From positions 1,240,001-1,304,000 of the forward strand of contig JAWQEG010000283.1 in the NCBI GenBank assembly GCA_033782935.1: a stretch of 64,000 nt of DNA, read 5' to 3'. This DNA is from Petrolisthes cinctipes. Taxonomy: Eukaryota > Arthropoda > Malacostraca > Decapoda > Porcellanidae. Positions within the stretch are counted from its first letter, which is position 1, and each line of letters begins with the position of its first letter. The notes beneath the pieces are model-generated. The model was given only the letters and a program-made list of their open reading frames with translations. It was not told the DNA's origin and searched no databases. The translations under genes were made by a program, and so were the position numbers. Positions 28,101 through 42,200 of the stretch are shown in pieces.

Positions 28101-31100
28101 TCAGTCCCAAAACACCCGAAAATTCGATATTTAGGGGTCCCAGAAGCGATCTGTACATGCCTACTCCGTGTTAGAGTATTTTCAAAATACATGCTCAAAA
28201 CATACTGAAAATCGATCTTTCAGGTGCACAAAAGTCGATATGTGCATACATCTTCAGTACCCGTTTATATCTCAAATTCAGGCTCAAAACACCCGAAAAT
28301 TCAATATTTTGGGGTCCCAGAAGCAATCTGTACAGTGCTAGAATATTTTCAAAATATAGGCTAAAAACATGCTGAAAATCGATCTTTTAAGTGCCAAAAA
28401 GTCGATATCTCAAATTCTGTCCCAAAACACCCGAAAGTTCGATATTTAGGGGTCCCAGAAGCGATCTGTACATGCCTACTCCGTGTTAGAGTATTTTCAA
28501 AATACATGCTCAAAACATACTGAAAATCGATCTTTTAGGTGCACAAAAGTCGATATGTGCATGCATCTTCTGTACCCGTTTATATCTCAAATTCAGGCTC
28601 AAAACACCCGAAAATTCAATATTTTGGGGTCCCAGAAGCAATCTGTACATGCCTATTCAGTGTTAGAGTATTTTCAAAATACTGGCCCAAAACATGCTAA
28701 AAATCGACATTTTAAGTGCCAAAAAATCGATATCTCAAATTCAGTCCCAAAACACCCGAAAATTCGATATTTAGAGGTCCCAGAAGGTATCTGTACATGC
28801 CTACTCCGTGTTAGAGTATTTTCAAAATACAGGCCAAAAACATACTGAAAATCGATCTCTTAGGTGCCCAAAAGTCGATATGTGCATGCATCTTCTGTAC
28901 CCGTTTATATCTCAAATTCTGGCCCTAAACACCCGAAAATTCGATATTTTGGGGTCCCAGAAGCGATCTGTACATGCCTACTCCGTGTTAGAGTATTTTC
29001 AAAATTCAGGCCCAAAACATGCTGAAAATCGATATTTTTGGTGCCCAAAGTCAATATGTGCATGTATCTTCTGTACCCGTTTATATCTCAAATTCAGGCT
29101 TAAAACACCCGAAAATTCAATATTTTGGGGTCCCAGAAGCAATCTGTACATGCCTACTCAGTGCTAGAATATTTTCAAAATATAGGCTAAAAACATGCAA
29201 AAAATCGATCTTTTAGGTGCCAAAAATTCGATATCTCAAATTCAGTCCCAAAACACCCGAAAATTCGATATTTAGGGGTCACAGAAGCGATCTGTACATG
29301 CCTACTCCGTGTTAGAGTATTTTCAAAATACATGCTCAAAACATACTGAAAATCGATCTTTTAGGTGCACAAAAGTCGATATGTGCATACATCTTCAGTA
29401 CCCGTTTATATCTCAAATTCAGGCTCAAAACACCCGAAAATTCAATATTTTGGGGTCCCAGAAGCAATCTGTACATGCCTACTCAGTGCTAGAATATTTT
29501 CAAAATATAGGCTAAAAACATGCTAAAAATCGATCTTTTAGGTGCCAAAAAGTCGATATCTCAAATTCAGTCCCAAAACACATGAAAATTCGATATTTAG
29601 GGGTCCCAGAAGCGATCTGTACATGCCTACTCCGTGTTAGAGTATTTTCAAAATTCAGGCCCAAAACATGCCGAAAATCGATATTTTTGGTGCCCAAAGT
29701 CAATATGTGCATGTATCTTCTGTACCCGTTTATATTTCAAATTCAGTCCCAAAACACCCGAAAATTCGATATTTAGAGGTCCCAGAAGGTATCTGTACAT
29801 GCCTACTCCGTGTTAGAGTATTTTCAAAATGCAGGCCAAAAACATACTGAAAATCGATCTTTTAGGTGCCCAAAAGTCGATATGTGCATGCATCTTCTGT
29901 ACCCGTTTATATCTCAATTTCTGGCCCTAAACACCCGAAAATTCGATATTTTGGGGTCCCAGAAGCGATCTGTACATGCCTACTCAGTGTTAGAGTATTT
30001 TCAAAATTCAGGCCCAAAACATGCCGAAAATCGATATTTTTGGTGCCCAAAGTCAATATGTGCATGTATCTTCTGTACCCGTTTATATTTCAAATTCAGG
30101 ATCAAAACACCTGAAAATTCAATATTTTGGGGTCCAAGAAGGTATCTGTACATGCCTACTCCGTGTTAGAGTATTTTCAAAATGCAGGCCAAAAACATAC
30201 TGAAAATCGATCTTTTAGGTGCCCAAAAGTCGATATGTGCATGCATCTTCTGTACCCGTTTATATCTCAAATTCTGGCCCTAAACACCCGAAAATTCGAT
30301 ATTTTGGGGTCCCAGAAGCGATCTGTACATGCCTACTCAGTGTTAGAGTATTTTCAAAATTCAGGCCCAAAACATGCCGAAAATCGATATTTTTGGTGCC
30401 CAAAGTCAATATGTGCATGTATCTTCTGTACCCGTTTATATCTCAAATTCAGGCTCAAAACACCCGAAAATTCAATATTTTGGGGTCCCTTAAGCAATCT
30501 GTACATGCCTACTCAGTGCTAGAATATTTTCAAAATATAGGCTAAAAACATGCTAAAAATCGATCTTTTAGGTGCCAAAAAGTCGATATCTCAAATTCAG
30601 TCCCCGAAAATTCGATATTTAGGGGTCCCAGAAGCGATCTGTACATGCCTACTCCGTGTTAGAGTATTTTCAAAATACAGGCTCAAAACATACTGAAAAT
30701 CGATCTTTTAGGTGCACAAAAGTCGATATGTGCATGCATCTTCAGTACCCGTTTATATTTCAAATTCAGGATCAAAACACCCGAAAATTCAATATTTTGG
30801 GGTCCCATTAGCAATCTGTACATGCCTACTCAGTGTTAGAGTATTTTCAAAATACAGGCCCAAAACATGCTGAAAATCGATATTTTTGGTGCCCAAAGTC
30901 AATATGTGCATGTATCTTCTGTACCCGCTTATATCTCAAATTCAGGCTCAAAACACCCGAAAATTCAATATTTTGGGGTCCCAGAAGCAATCTGTACATG
31001 CCTACTCAGTGCTAGAATATTTTCAAAATATAGGTTAAAAACATGCTAAAAATCGATCTTTTAGGTGCCAAAAAGTCGATATCTCAAATTCAGTCCCAAA

Positions 31101-32390
31101 ACACATGAAAATTCGATATTTAGGGGTCCCAGAAGCGATCTGTACATGCCTACTCCGTGTTAGAGTATTTTCAAAATACATGCTCAAAACATACTGAAAA
31201 TCGATATTTTAGATGCCCAAAGTCAATATGTGCATGTATCTTCTGTACCCGTTTATATCTCAAATTCAGGCTCAAAACACCCGAAAATTCAATATTTTGG
31301 TGTCCCAGAAGCAATCTGTACATGCCTACACAGTGCTAGAATATTTTCAAAATATAGGCTAAAAACATGCTAAAAATCGACATTTTAGGTGCCAAAAAAT
31401 CGATATCTCAAATTCAGTCCCAAAACACCCGAAAATTCGATATTTAGAGGTCCCAGAAGGTATCTGTACATGCCTACTCCGTGTTAGTGTATTTTCAAAA
31501 TGCAGGCCAAAAACATACTGAAAATCGATCTTTTAGGTGCCCAAAAGTCGATATGTGCATGCATCTTCTGTACCCGTTTATATCTCAAATTCTGGCCCTA
31601 AACACCCGAAAATTCGATATTTTGGGGTCCCAGAAGCGATCTGTACATGCCTACTCCGTGTTAGAGTATTTTCAAAATTCAGGCCCAAAACATGCTGAAA
31701 ATCGATATTTTTGGTGCCCAAAGTCAATATGTGCATGTATCTTCTGTACCCGTTTATATCTCAAATTCAGGCTCAAAACACCCGAAAATTCAATATTTTG
31801 GGGTCCCAGAAGCAATCTGTACATGCCTACTCAGTGCTAGAATATTTTCAAAATATAGGCTAAAAACATGCTGAAAATCGATCGTTTAGGTGCCAAAAAG
31901 TCGATATCTCAAATTCAGTCCCAAAACACCCGAAAATTCGATATTTAGGGGTCCCAGAAGCGATCTGTACATGCCTACTCCGTGTTAGAATATTTTCAAA
32001 ATACATGCTCAAAACATACTGAAAATCGATCTTTTAGGTGCACAAAAGTCGATATGTGCATGCATCTTCAGTACCCGTTTATATCTCAAATTCAGGCTCA
32101 AAACACCCGAAAATTCAATATTTTGGGGTCCCAGAAGCAATCTGTACATGCCTACTCAGTGTTAGAGTATTTTCAAAATACAGGCCCAAAACATGCTGAA
32201 AATCGATATTTTCGATGCCCAAAGTCAATATGTGCATGTATCTTCTGTACCCGTTTATATCTCAAATTCAGGCTCAAAACACCCGAAAATTCAATATTTT
32301 GGGGTTCCAGAAGCAATCTGTACATGCCTACTCAGTGCTAGAATATTTTCAAAATATAGGCTAAAAACATGCTGAAAATCGATCTTTTAG
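25101..32390. repeat. Block R2, second copy of the ~7.1-kb tandem block
   Basis: About 7,290 bases, the longest of the three copies. Offset to R1 is 7,110 over the first 2.4 kb. An 8-base deletion at about 30,604 ('tcagtccccgaaaattc') is specific to R2; the equivalent positions near 23,305 and 10,275 are intact. R2 also has an extra dimer at about 29,236-29,560. Confidence 0.85.
29737..30089. repeat. 353-base doublet lacking monomer 3 (copy in R2)
   Basis: Same structure and join, 7,298 bases after the R1 copy. Just upstream R2 differs from R1: the unit at about 29,561-29,736 is a single monomer, whereas R1 has a 324-base unit there. Confidence 0.8.
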
Positions 32391-35300
32391 GTGCCAAAAA
32401 GTTGATATCTCAAATTCAGTCCCAAAACACCCGAAAGTTCGATATTTAGGGGTCCCAGAAGCGATCTGTACATGCCTACTCCGTGTTAGAGTATTTTCAA
32501 AATACATGCTCAAAACATACTGAAAATCGATCTTTTAGGTGCACAAAAGTCGATATGTGTATGCATCTTCAGTACCCGTTTATATTTCAAATTCAGGCTC
32601 AAAACACCCGAAAATTCAATATTTTGGGGTCCCAGAAGCAATCTGTACATGCCTATTCAGTGTTAGAGTATTTTCAAAATACTGGCCCAAAACATGCTGA
32701 AAATCGATATTTTAGATGCCCAAAGTCAATATGTGCATGTATCTTCTGTACCCGTTTATATCTCAAATTCAGTCTCAATTCAATATTTTGGGGTCCCAGA
32801 AGCAGTGCTAGAATATTTTCAAAATATAGGCTAAAAACATGCTAAAAATCGATATTTTAGGTGCCAAAAAATCGATATCTCAAATTCAGTCTCAAAACAC
32901 CCGAAAATTCGATATTTAGAAGTCCCAGAAGGTATCCGTACATGCCTACTCCGTGTTAGAGTATTTTCAAAATACAGGCCAAAAACATACTGAAAATCGA
33001 TCTTTTAGGTGCACAAAAGTCGATATGTGCATGCATCTTCTGTACCCGTTTATATCTCAAATTCTGGCCCTAAACACCGGAAAATTCCATATTTTGGGGT
33101 CCCAGAAGCGATCTGTACATGCCTACTCCGTGTTAGAGTATTTTCAAAATTCAGGCCCAAAACATGCTGAAAATCGATATTTTTGGTGCCCAAAGTCAAT
33201 ATGTGCATGTATCTTCTGTACCCGTTTATATCTCAAATTCAGGCTCAAAACACCCGAAAATTCGATATTTTGGGGTCCCAGAAGCAATCTGTACATGCCT
33301 ACTCAGTGCTAGAATATTTTCAAAATATAGGCTAAAAACATGCTGAAAATCGATCTTTTAGGTGCCAAAAAGTCGATATCTCAAATTCAGTCCCAAAACA
33401 CCCGAAAATTCGATATTTAGGGGTCCCAGAAGCGATCTGTACATGCCTACTCCGAGTTAGAGTATTTTCAAAATACATGCTCAAAACATATTGAAAATCG
33501 ATCTTTTAGGTGCACAAAAGTCGATATGTGCATGCATCTTCAGTACCCGTTTATATCTCAAATTCAGGCTCAAAACACCCGAAAATTCAATATTTTGGGG
33601 TCCCAGAAGCAATCTGTACATGCCTACTCAGTGTTAGAGTATTTTCAAAATACAGGCCCAAAACATGCTGAAAATCGATATTTTAGATGCCCAAAGTCAA
33701 TATGTGCATGTATCTTCTGTACCCGTTTATATATCAAATTCAGGCTCAAAACACCCGAAAATTCAATATTTTGGGGTTCCAGAAGCAATCTGTACATGCC
33801 TACTCAGTGCTAGAATATTTTCAAAATATAGGCTAAAAACATGCTAAAAATCGATCTTTTAGGTGCCAAAAAGTCGATATCTCAAATTCAGTCCCAAAAC
33901 ACCCGAAAATTCGATATTTAGAAGTCCCAGAAGGTATCCGTACATGCCTACTCCGTGTTAGAGTATTTTCAAAATACATGCTCAAAACATACTGAAAATC
34001 GATCTTTTAGGTGCACAAAAGTCGATATGTGCATGCATCTTCAGTACCCGTTTATATCTCAAATTCAGGCTCAAAACACCCGAAAATTCAAAATTTTAGG
34101 GTCCCAGAAGCAATCTGTACATGCCTACTCACTGTTAGAGTATTTTCAAAATACAGGCCCAAAACATGCTGAAAATCGATATTTTAGATGCCCAAAGTCA
34201 ATATGTGCATGTATCTTCTGTACCCGTTTATATCTCAAATTCAGGCTCAAAACACCCGAAAATTCAATATTTTGGGGTCCCAGAAGCAATCTGTACATGC
34301 CTACACAGTGCTAGAATATTTTCAAAATATAGGCTAAAAACATGCTAAAAATCGACATTTTAGGTGCCAAAAAATCGATATCTCAAATTCAGTCCCAAAA
34401 CACCCGAAAATTCGATATTTAGAGGTCCCAGAAGGTATCTGTACATGCCTACTCCGTGTTAGAGTATTTTCAAAATACAGGCCAAAAACATACTGAAAAT
34501 CGATCTCTTAGGTGCCCAAAAGTCGATATGTGCATGCATCTTCTGTACCCGTTTATATCTCAAATTCTGGCCCTAAACACCCGAAAATTCGATATTTTGG
34601 GGTCCCAGAAGCGATCTGTACATGCCTACTCCGTGTTAGAGTATTTTCAAAATTCAGGCCCAAAACATGCTGAAAATCGATATTTTTGGTGCCCAAAGTC
34701 AATATGTGCATGTATCTTCTGTACCCGTTTATATCTCAAATTCAGGCTCAAAACACCCGAAAATTCAATATTTTGGGGTCCCAGAAGCAATCTGTACATG
34801 CCTACTCAGTGCTAGAATATTTTCAAAATATAGGCTAAAAACATGCAAAAAATCGATCTTTTAGGTGCCAAAAAGTCGATATCTCAAATTCAGTCCCAAA
34901 ACACCCGAAAATTCGATATTTAGGGGTCCCAGAAGCGATCTGTACATGCCTACTCCGTGTTAGAGTATTTTCAAAATACATGCTCAAAACATACTGAAAA
35001 TCGATCTTTCAGGTGCACAAAAGTCGATATGTGCATACATCTTCAGTACCCGTTTATATCTCAAATTCAGGCTCAAAACACCCGAAAATTCAATATTTTG
35101 GGGTCCCAGAAGCAATCTGTACAGTGCTAGAATATTTTCAAAATATAGGCTAAAAACATGCTAAAAATCGATCTTTTAAGTGCCAAAAAGTCGATATCTC
35201 AAATTCTGTCCCAAAACACCCGAAAGTTCGATATTTAGGGGTCCCAGAAGCGATCTGTACATGCCTACTCCGTGTTAGAGTATTTTCAAAATACATGCTC

Positions 35301-36250
35301 AAAACATACTGAAAATCGATCTTTTAGGTGCACAAAAGTCGATATGTGCATGCATCTTCTGTACCCGTTTATATCTCAAATTCAGGCTCAAAACACCCGA
35401 AAATTCAATATTTTGGGGTCCCAGAAGCAATCTGTACATGCCTATTCAGTGTTAGAGTATTTTCAAAATACTGGCCCAAAACATGCTAAAAATCGACATT
35501 TTAAGTGCCAAAAAATCGATATCTCAAATTCAGTCCCAAAACACCCGAAAATTCGATATTTAGAGGTCCCAGAAGGTATCTGTACATGCCTACTCCGTGT
35601 TAGAGTATTTTCAAAATACAGGCCAAAAACATACTGAAAATCGATCTCTTAGGTGCCCAAAAGTCGATATGTGCATGCATCTTCTGTACCCGTTTATATC
35701 TCAAATTCTGGCCCTAAACACCCGAAAATTCGATATTTTGGGGTCCCAGAAGCGATCTGTACATGCCTACTCCGTGTTAGAGTATTTTCAAAATTCAGGC
35801 CCAAAACATGCTGAAAATCGATATTTTTGGTGCCAAAAGTCAATATGTGCATGTATCTTCTGTACCCGTTTATATCTCAAATTCAGGCTTAAAACACCCG
35901 AAAATTCAATATTTTGGGGTCCCAGAAGCAATCTGTACATGCCTACTCAGTGCTAGAATATTTTCAAAATATAGGCTAAAAACATGCAAAAAATCGATCT
36001 TTTAGGTGCCAAAAATTCGATATCTCAAATTCAGTCCCAAAACACCCGAAAATTCGATATTTAGGGGTCACAGAAGCGATCTGTACATGCCTACTCCGTG
36101 TTAGAGTATTTTCAAAATACATGCTCAAAACATACTGAAAATCGATCTTTTAGGTGCACAAAAGTCGATATGTGCATACATCTTCAGTACCCGTTTATAT
36201 CTCAAATTCAGGCTCAAAACACCCGAAAATTCAATATTTTGGGGTCCCAG
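32391..36250. repeat. Block R3, truncated third copy of the ~7.1-kb tandem block
   Basis: Offset to R2 is 7,290 at first, then 6,789 after an exact 501-base loss: the R2 trimer of about 26,592-27,092 has no R3 counterpart. Homology to R2 continues through 35,597/28,808 and ends near 36,250. There R3 shows the 10-base deletion form 'ctgtacagtgctag' where R2 has the full sequence near 29,470. Confidence 0.8.
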
Positions 36251-39200
36251 AAGCAATCTGTACAGTGCTAGAATATTTTCAAAATATAGGCTAAAAACAT
36301 GCTAAAAATCGATCTTTTAAGTGCCAAAAAGTCGATATCTCAAATTCAGTCCCAAAACACCCGAAAATTCGATATTTAGGGGTCCCAGAAGCGATCTGTA
36401 CATGCGTACTCCGTGTTAGAGTATTTTCAAAATACAGGCCAAAAACATACTGAAAATCGATCTTTTAGGTGCCCAAAAGTCGATATGAGCATGCATCTTC
36501 TGTACCCGTTTATATCTCAAATTCTGGCCCTAAACACCCGAAAATTCGATATTTTGGGGTCCCAGAAGCGATCTGTACATGCCTACTCCGTGTTAGAGTA
36601 TTTTCAAAATTCAGGCCCAAAACATGCTGAAAATCGATATTTTTGGCGCCCAAAGTCAATATGTGCATGTATCTTCTGTGCCCGTTTATATCTCAAATTC
36701 AGGCTCAAAACACCCGAAAATTCAATATTTTGGGGTCCCAGAAGCAATCTGTACATGCCTACTCAGTGCTAGAATATTTTCAAAATATAGGCTAAAAACA
36801 TGCTAAAAATCGATCTTTTAGGTGCCAAAAAGTCGATATCTCAAATTCAGTCCCAAAACACCCGAAAATTCAATATTTTGGGGTCCCAGAAGCAATCTGT
36901 ACATGCCTACTCCGTGTTAGAGTATTTTCAAAATACAGGCCCAAAACATGCTGAAAATCGATATTTTAGATGCCCAAAGTCAATATGTGCATGTATCTTC
37001 TGTACCCGTTTATATCTCAAATTCAGGCTCAAAACACCCGAAAATTCAATATTTTGGGGTCCCAGAAGCAATCTGTACATGCCTACACAGTGCTAGAACA
37101 TTTTCAAAATATAGGCTAAAAACATGCTAAAAATCGACATTTTAGTTGCCAAAAAATCGATATCTCAAATTCAGTCCCAAAACACCCGAAAATTCGATAT
37201 TTAGAGGTCCCAGAAGGTATCTGTACATGCTTACTCCGTGTTAGAGTATTTTCAAAATACAGGCCAAAAACATACTGAAAATCGATCTTTTAGGTGCCCA
37301 AAAGTCGATATGTGCATGCATCTTCTGTACCCGTTTAAATCTCAAATTCTGGCCCTAAACACCCGAAAATTCGATATTTTGGGGTCCCAGAAGCGATCTG
37401 TACATGCCTACTCCGTGTTAGAGTATTTTCAAAATTCAGTCCCAAAACATGCTGAAAATCGATATTTTTGGTGCCCAAAGTCAATATGTGCATGTATCTT
37501 CTGTACCCGTTTATATCTCAAATTCAGGCTCAAAACACCCGAAAATTCAATATTTTGGGGTCCCAGAAGCAATCTGTACATGCCTACACAGAGCTAGAAT
37601 ATTTTCAAAATATAGACTAAAAACATGCTAAAAATCGACATTTTAGGTGCCAAAAAATCGATATCTCAAATTCAGTCCCAAAACACCCGAAAATTCGATA
37701 TTTAGAGGTCCCAGAAGGTATCTGTACATGCCTACACCGTGTTAGAGTATTTTCAAAATACAGGCCAAAAACATACTGAAAATCGATCTCTTTGGTGCCC
37801 AAAAGTCGATATGTGCATGCATCTTCTGTACCCGTTTATATCTCAAATTCAGGCCCTAAACACCCGAAAATTCGATATTTTGGGGTACCAGAAGCGATCT
37901 GTACATGCCTACTCCGTGTTAGAGTATTTTCAAAATTCAGGCCAAAAACATACTGAAAATCGATCTTTTAGGTGCCCAAAGTCAATATGTGCATGCATCT
38001 TCTGTACCCGTTTATATCTCAAATTCAGTCTCAAAACACCCGAAAATTCAATATTTTGGGGTCCCAGAAGCAATCTGTACATGCCTACTTAGTGTTAGAG
38101 TATTTTCAAAATACAGGCCCAAAACATGCTGAAAATCGATATTTTAGATGCCCAAAGTCAATATGCGCATGTATCTTCTGTACCCGTTTATATCTCAAAT
38201 TCAGGCTCAAAACACCCGAAAATTCAATATTTTGGGGTCCCAGAAGCAATCTGTACATGCCTACACAGTGCTAGAATATTTTCAAAATATAGGCTAAAAA
38301 CATGCTAAAAATCGACATTTTAGGTGCCAAAAAATCGATATCTCAAATTCAGTCCCAAAACACCCGAAAATTCGATATTTAGAGGTCCCAGAAGGTATCT
38401 GTACATGCCTACTTCGTGTTAGAGTATTTTCAAATTACAGACCAAAAACATACTGAAAATCGATCTCTTAGGTGCCCAGAAGTCGATATGTGCTTTTATC
38501 TTCTGTACCCGTTTATATCTCAAATTCTGGCCCTAAACACCCGAAAATTCGATATTTTGGGGTCCCAGAAGCGATCTGTACATGCCTACTCCGTGTTAGA
38601 GTATTTTCAAAATTCAGGCCCAAAACATGCTGAAAATCGATATTTTTGGTGCCCAAAGTCAATATGTGCATGTATCTTCTGTACCCGTTTATATCTCAAA
38701 TTCAGGCTCAAAACACTCGAAAATTCAATATTTTGGGGTCCCAGAAGCAATCTGTACAGTGCTAGAATATTTTCAAAATATAGGCTAAAAACATGCTAAA
38801 AATCGATCTTTTAAGTGCCAAAAAGTCGATATCTCAAATTCAGTTCCAAAACACCCGAAAATTCGATATTTAGGGGTCCCAGAAGCAATCTGTACATTCC
38901 TACTCCGTGTTAGAGTATTTTCAAAATACAGGCCAAAAACATACTGAAAATCGATCTTTTAGGTGCCCAAAAGTCGGTATGTGCATGCATCTTCTGTACC
39001 CGTTTATATCTCAAATTCTGGCCCTAAACACCCGAAAATTCGATATTTTGGGGTCCCAGAAGCGATCTGTACATGCCTACTCCGTGTTAGAGTATTTTCA
39101 AAATTCAGGCCCAAAACATGCTGAAAATCGATATTTTTGGCGCCCAAAGTCAATATGTGCATGTATCTTCTGTACCCGTTTATATCTCAAATTCAGGTTA

Positions 39201-42200
39201 AAAACACCCGAAAATTCAATATTTTGGGGTCCCAGAAGCAATTTGTACATGCCTACACAGTGCTAGAATATTTTCAAAATATAGGCTAAAAACATGCTAA
39301 AAATCGACATTTTAGGTGCCAAAAAATCGATATCTCAAATTCAGTCCCAAAACACCCGAAAATTCGATATTTAGAGGTCCCAGAAGGTATCTGTACATGC
39401 CTACTCCGTGTTAGAGTATTTTCAAAATACAGACCAAAAGCATACTGAAAACGATCTCTTAGGTGCCCAGAAGTCGATATGTGCTTTTATCTTCTGTACC
39501 CGTTTATATCTCAAATTCTGGCCCTATACACCCGAAAATTCGATATTTTGGGGTCGCAGAAGCGATCTGTACATGCCTACTCCGTGTTAGAGTATTTTCA
39601 AAATTCAGGCCCAAAACATGCTGAAAATCGATATTTTTTGTGCCCAAAGTCAATATGTCCATGTATCTTCTGTACCCGTTTATATCTCAAATTCAGGCTC
39701 AAAACACCAGAAAATTCAATATTTTGGGGTCCCAGAAGCAATCTGTACAGTGCTAGAATATTTTCAAAATATAGGCTAAAAACATGCTAAAAATCGATCT
39801 TTTAAGTGCCAAAAAGTCGATATCTCAAATTCAGTTCCAAAACACCCGAAAATTCGATATTTAGGGGTCACAGAAGCGATCTGTACATGCCTACTCCGTG
39901 TTAGAGTATTTTCAAAATACAGGCCAAAAACATACTGAAAATCGATCTTTTAGGTGCCCAAAAGTCGGTATGTGCATGCATCTTCTGTACCCGTTTATAT
40001 CTCAAATTCTGGCCCTAAACACCCGAAAATTCGATATTTTGGGGTCCCAGAAGCGATCTGTACATGCCTACTCCGTGTTAGAGTATTTTCAAAATTCAGG
40101 CCCAAAACATGCTGAAAATCGATATTTTTGGTGCCCAAAGTCAATATGTGCATGTATCTTCTGTACCCGTTTATATCTCAAATTCAGGCTCAAAACACCC
40201 GAAAATTCAATATTTTGGGGTCTCAGAAGCAATCTGTACATGCCTACTCAGTGCTAGAATATTTTCAAAATATAGGCTAAAAACATGCTAAAAATCGATC
40301 TTTTAGGTGCCAAAAAGTCGATATCTCAAATTCAGTCCCAAAACACCCGAAAATTCGATATTTAGGGGTCCCAGAAGCGATCTGTACATGCCTACTCCGT
40401 GTTAGAGTATTTTCAAAATACATGCTCAAAACATACTGAAAATTGATCTTTTAGGTGCACAAAAGTCGATATGTGCATGCATTTTCAGTACCCGTTTATA
40501 TCTCAAATTCAGGCTCAAAACACCTGAAAATTCAATATTTTGGGGTCCCAGAAGCAATCTGTACATGCCTACTCAGTGTTAGAGTATTTTCAAAATACAG
40601 GCCCAAAACATGCTGAAAATCGATATTTTAGATGCCCAAAGTCAATATGTGCATGTATCTTCTGTACCCGTTTATATCTCAAATTCAGGTTCAAAACACC
40701 CGAAAATTCAATATTTTGGGGTCCCAGAAGCAATCTGTACATGCCTACACAGTGCTAGAATATTTTCAAAATATAGGCTAAAAACATGCTAAAAATCGAC
40801 ATTTTAGGTGCCAAAAAATCGATATCTCAAATTCAGTCCCAAAACACCCGAAAATTCGATATTTAGAGGTCCCAGAAGGTATCTGTACATGCTTACTCCG
40901 TGTTAGATATTTTCAAAATACAGGCCAAAAACATACTGAAAATCGATCTTTTAGGTGCACAAAAGTCGATATGTGCATGCATCTTCAGTACCCGTTTATA
41001 TCTCAAATTCAGGCTCAAAACACCCGAAAATTCAATATTTTGGGGTCCCAGAAGCAATCTGTACATGCCTACTCAGTGTTAGAGTATTTTCAAAATTCAG
41101 GCCCAAAACATGCTGAAAATCGATATTTTAGATGCCCAAAGTCAATATGTGCATGTATCTTCTGTACCCGTTTATATCTCAAATTCAGCCTCAAAACACC
41201 CGAAAATTCAATATTTTGGGGTCCCAGAAGCAATCTGTACATGCCTACTCAGTGCTAGAATATTTTCAAAATATAGGCTAAAAACATGCTAAAAATCGAT
41301 CTTTTAGGTGCCAAAAAGTCGATATCTCAAATTCAGTCCCAAAACACCCGAAAATTCGATATTTAGGGGTCCCAGAAGCGATCTGTACATGCCTACTCCG
41401 TGTTAGAGTATTTTCAAAATACATGCTCAAAACATACTGAAAATCGATCTTTTAGGTGCACAAAAGTCGATATGTGCATGCATCTTCAGTACCCGTTTAT
41501 GTCGCAAATTCAGGCTCAAAACACCCGAAAATTCAATATTTTGGGGTCCCAGAAGCAATCTGTACATGCCTACTCAGTGTTAGAGTATTTTCAAAATACA
41601 GGCCCAAAACATGCTGAAAATCGATATTTTAGATGCCCAAAGTCAATATGTGCATGTATCTTCTGTACCCGTTTATATCTCAAATTCAGGCTCAAAACAC
41701 CCGAAAATTCAATATTTTGGGGTCCCAGAAGCAATTTGTACATGCCTACACAGTGCTAGAATATTTTCAAAATATAGGCTAAAAACATGCTAAAAATCGA
41801 CATTTTAGGTGCCAAAAAATCGATATCTCAAATTCAGTCCCAAAACACCCGAAAATTCAATATTTAGAGGTCCCAGAAGGTTTCTGTACATGTTTACTCC
41901 GTGTTAGAGTATTTTCAAAATACAGGCCAAAAACATACTGAAAATCGATCTCTTAGGTGCCCAAAAGTCGATATGTGCATGCATCTTCTGTACCCGTTTA
42001 TATCTCAAATTCTGGCCCTAAACACCCGAAAATTCGATATTTTGGGGTCCCAGAAGCGATCTGTACATGCCTACTCCGTGTTAGAGTATTTTCAAAATTC
42101 AGGCCCAAAACATGCTGGAAATCGATATTTTTGGTGCCCAAAGTCAATATGTGCATGTATCTTCTGTACCCGTTTATATCTCAAATTCAGGCTCAAAACA

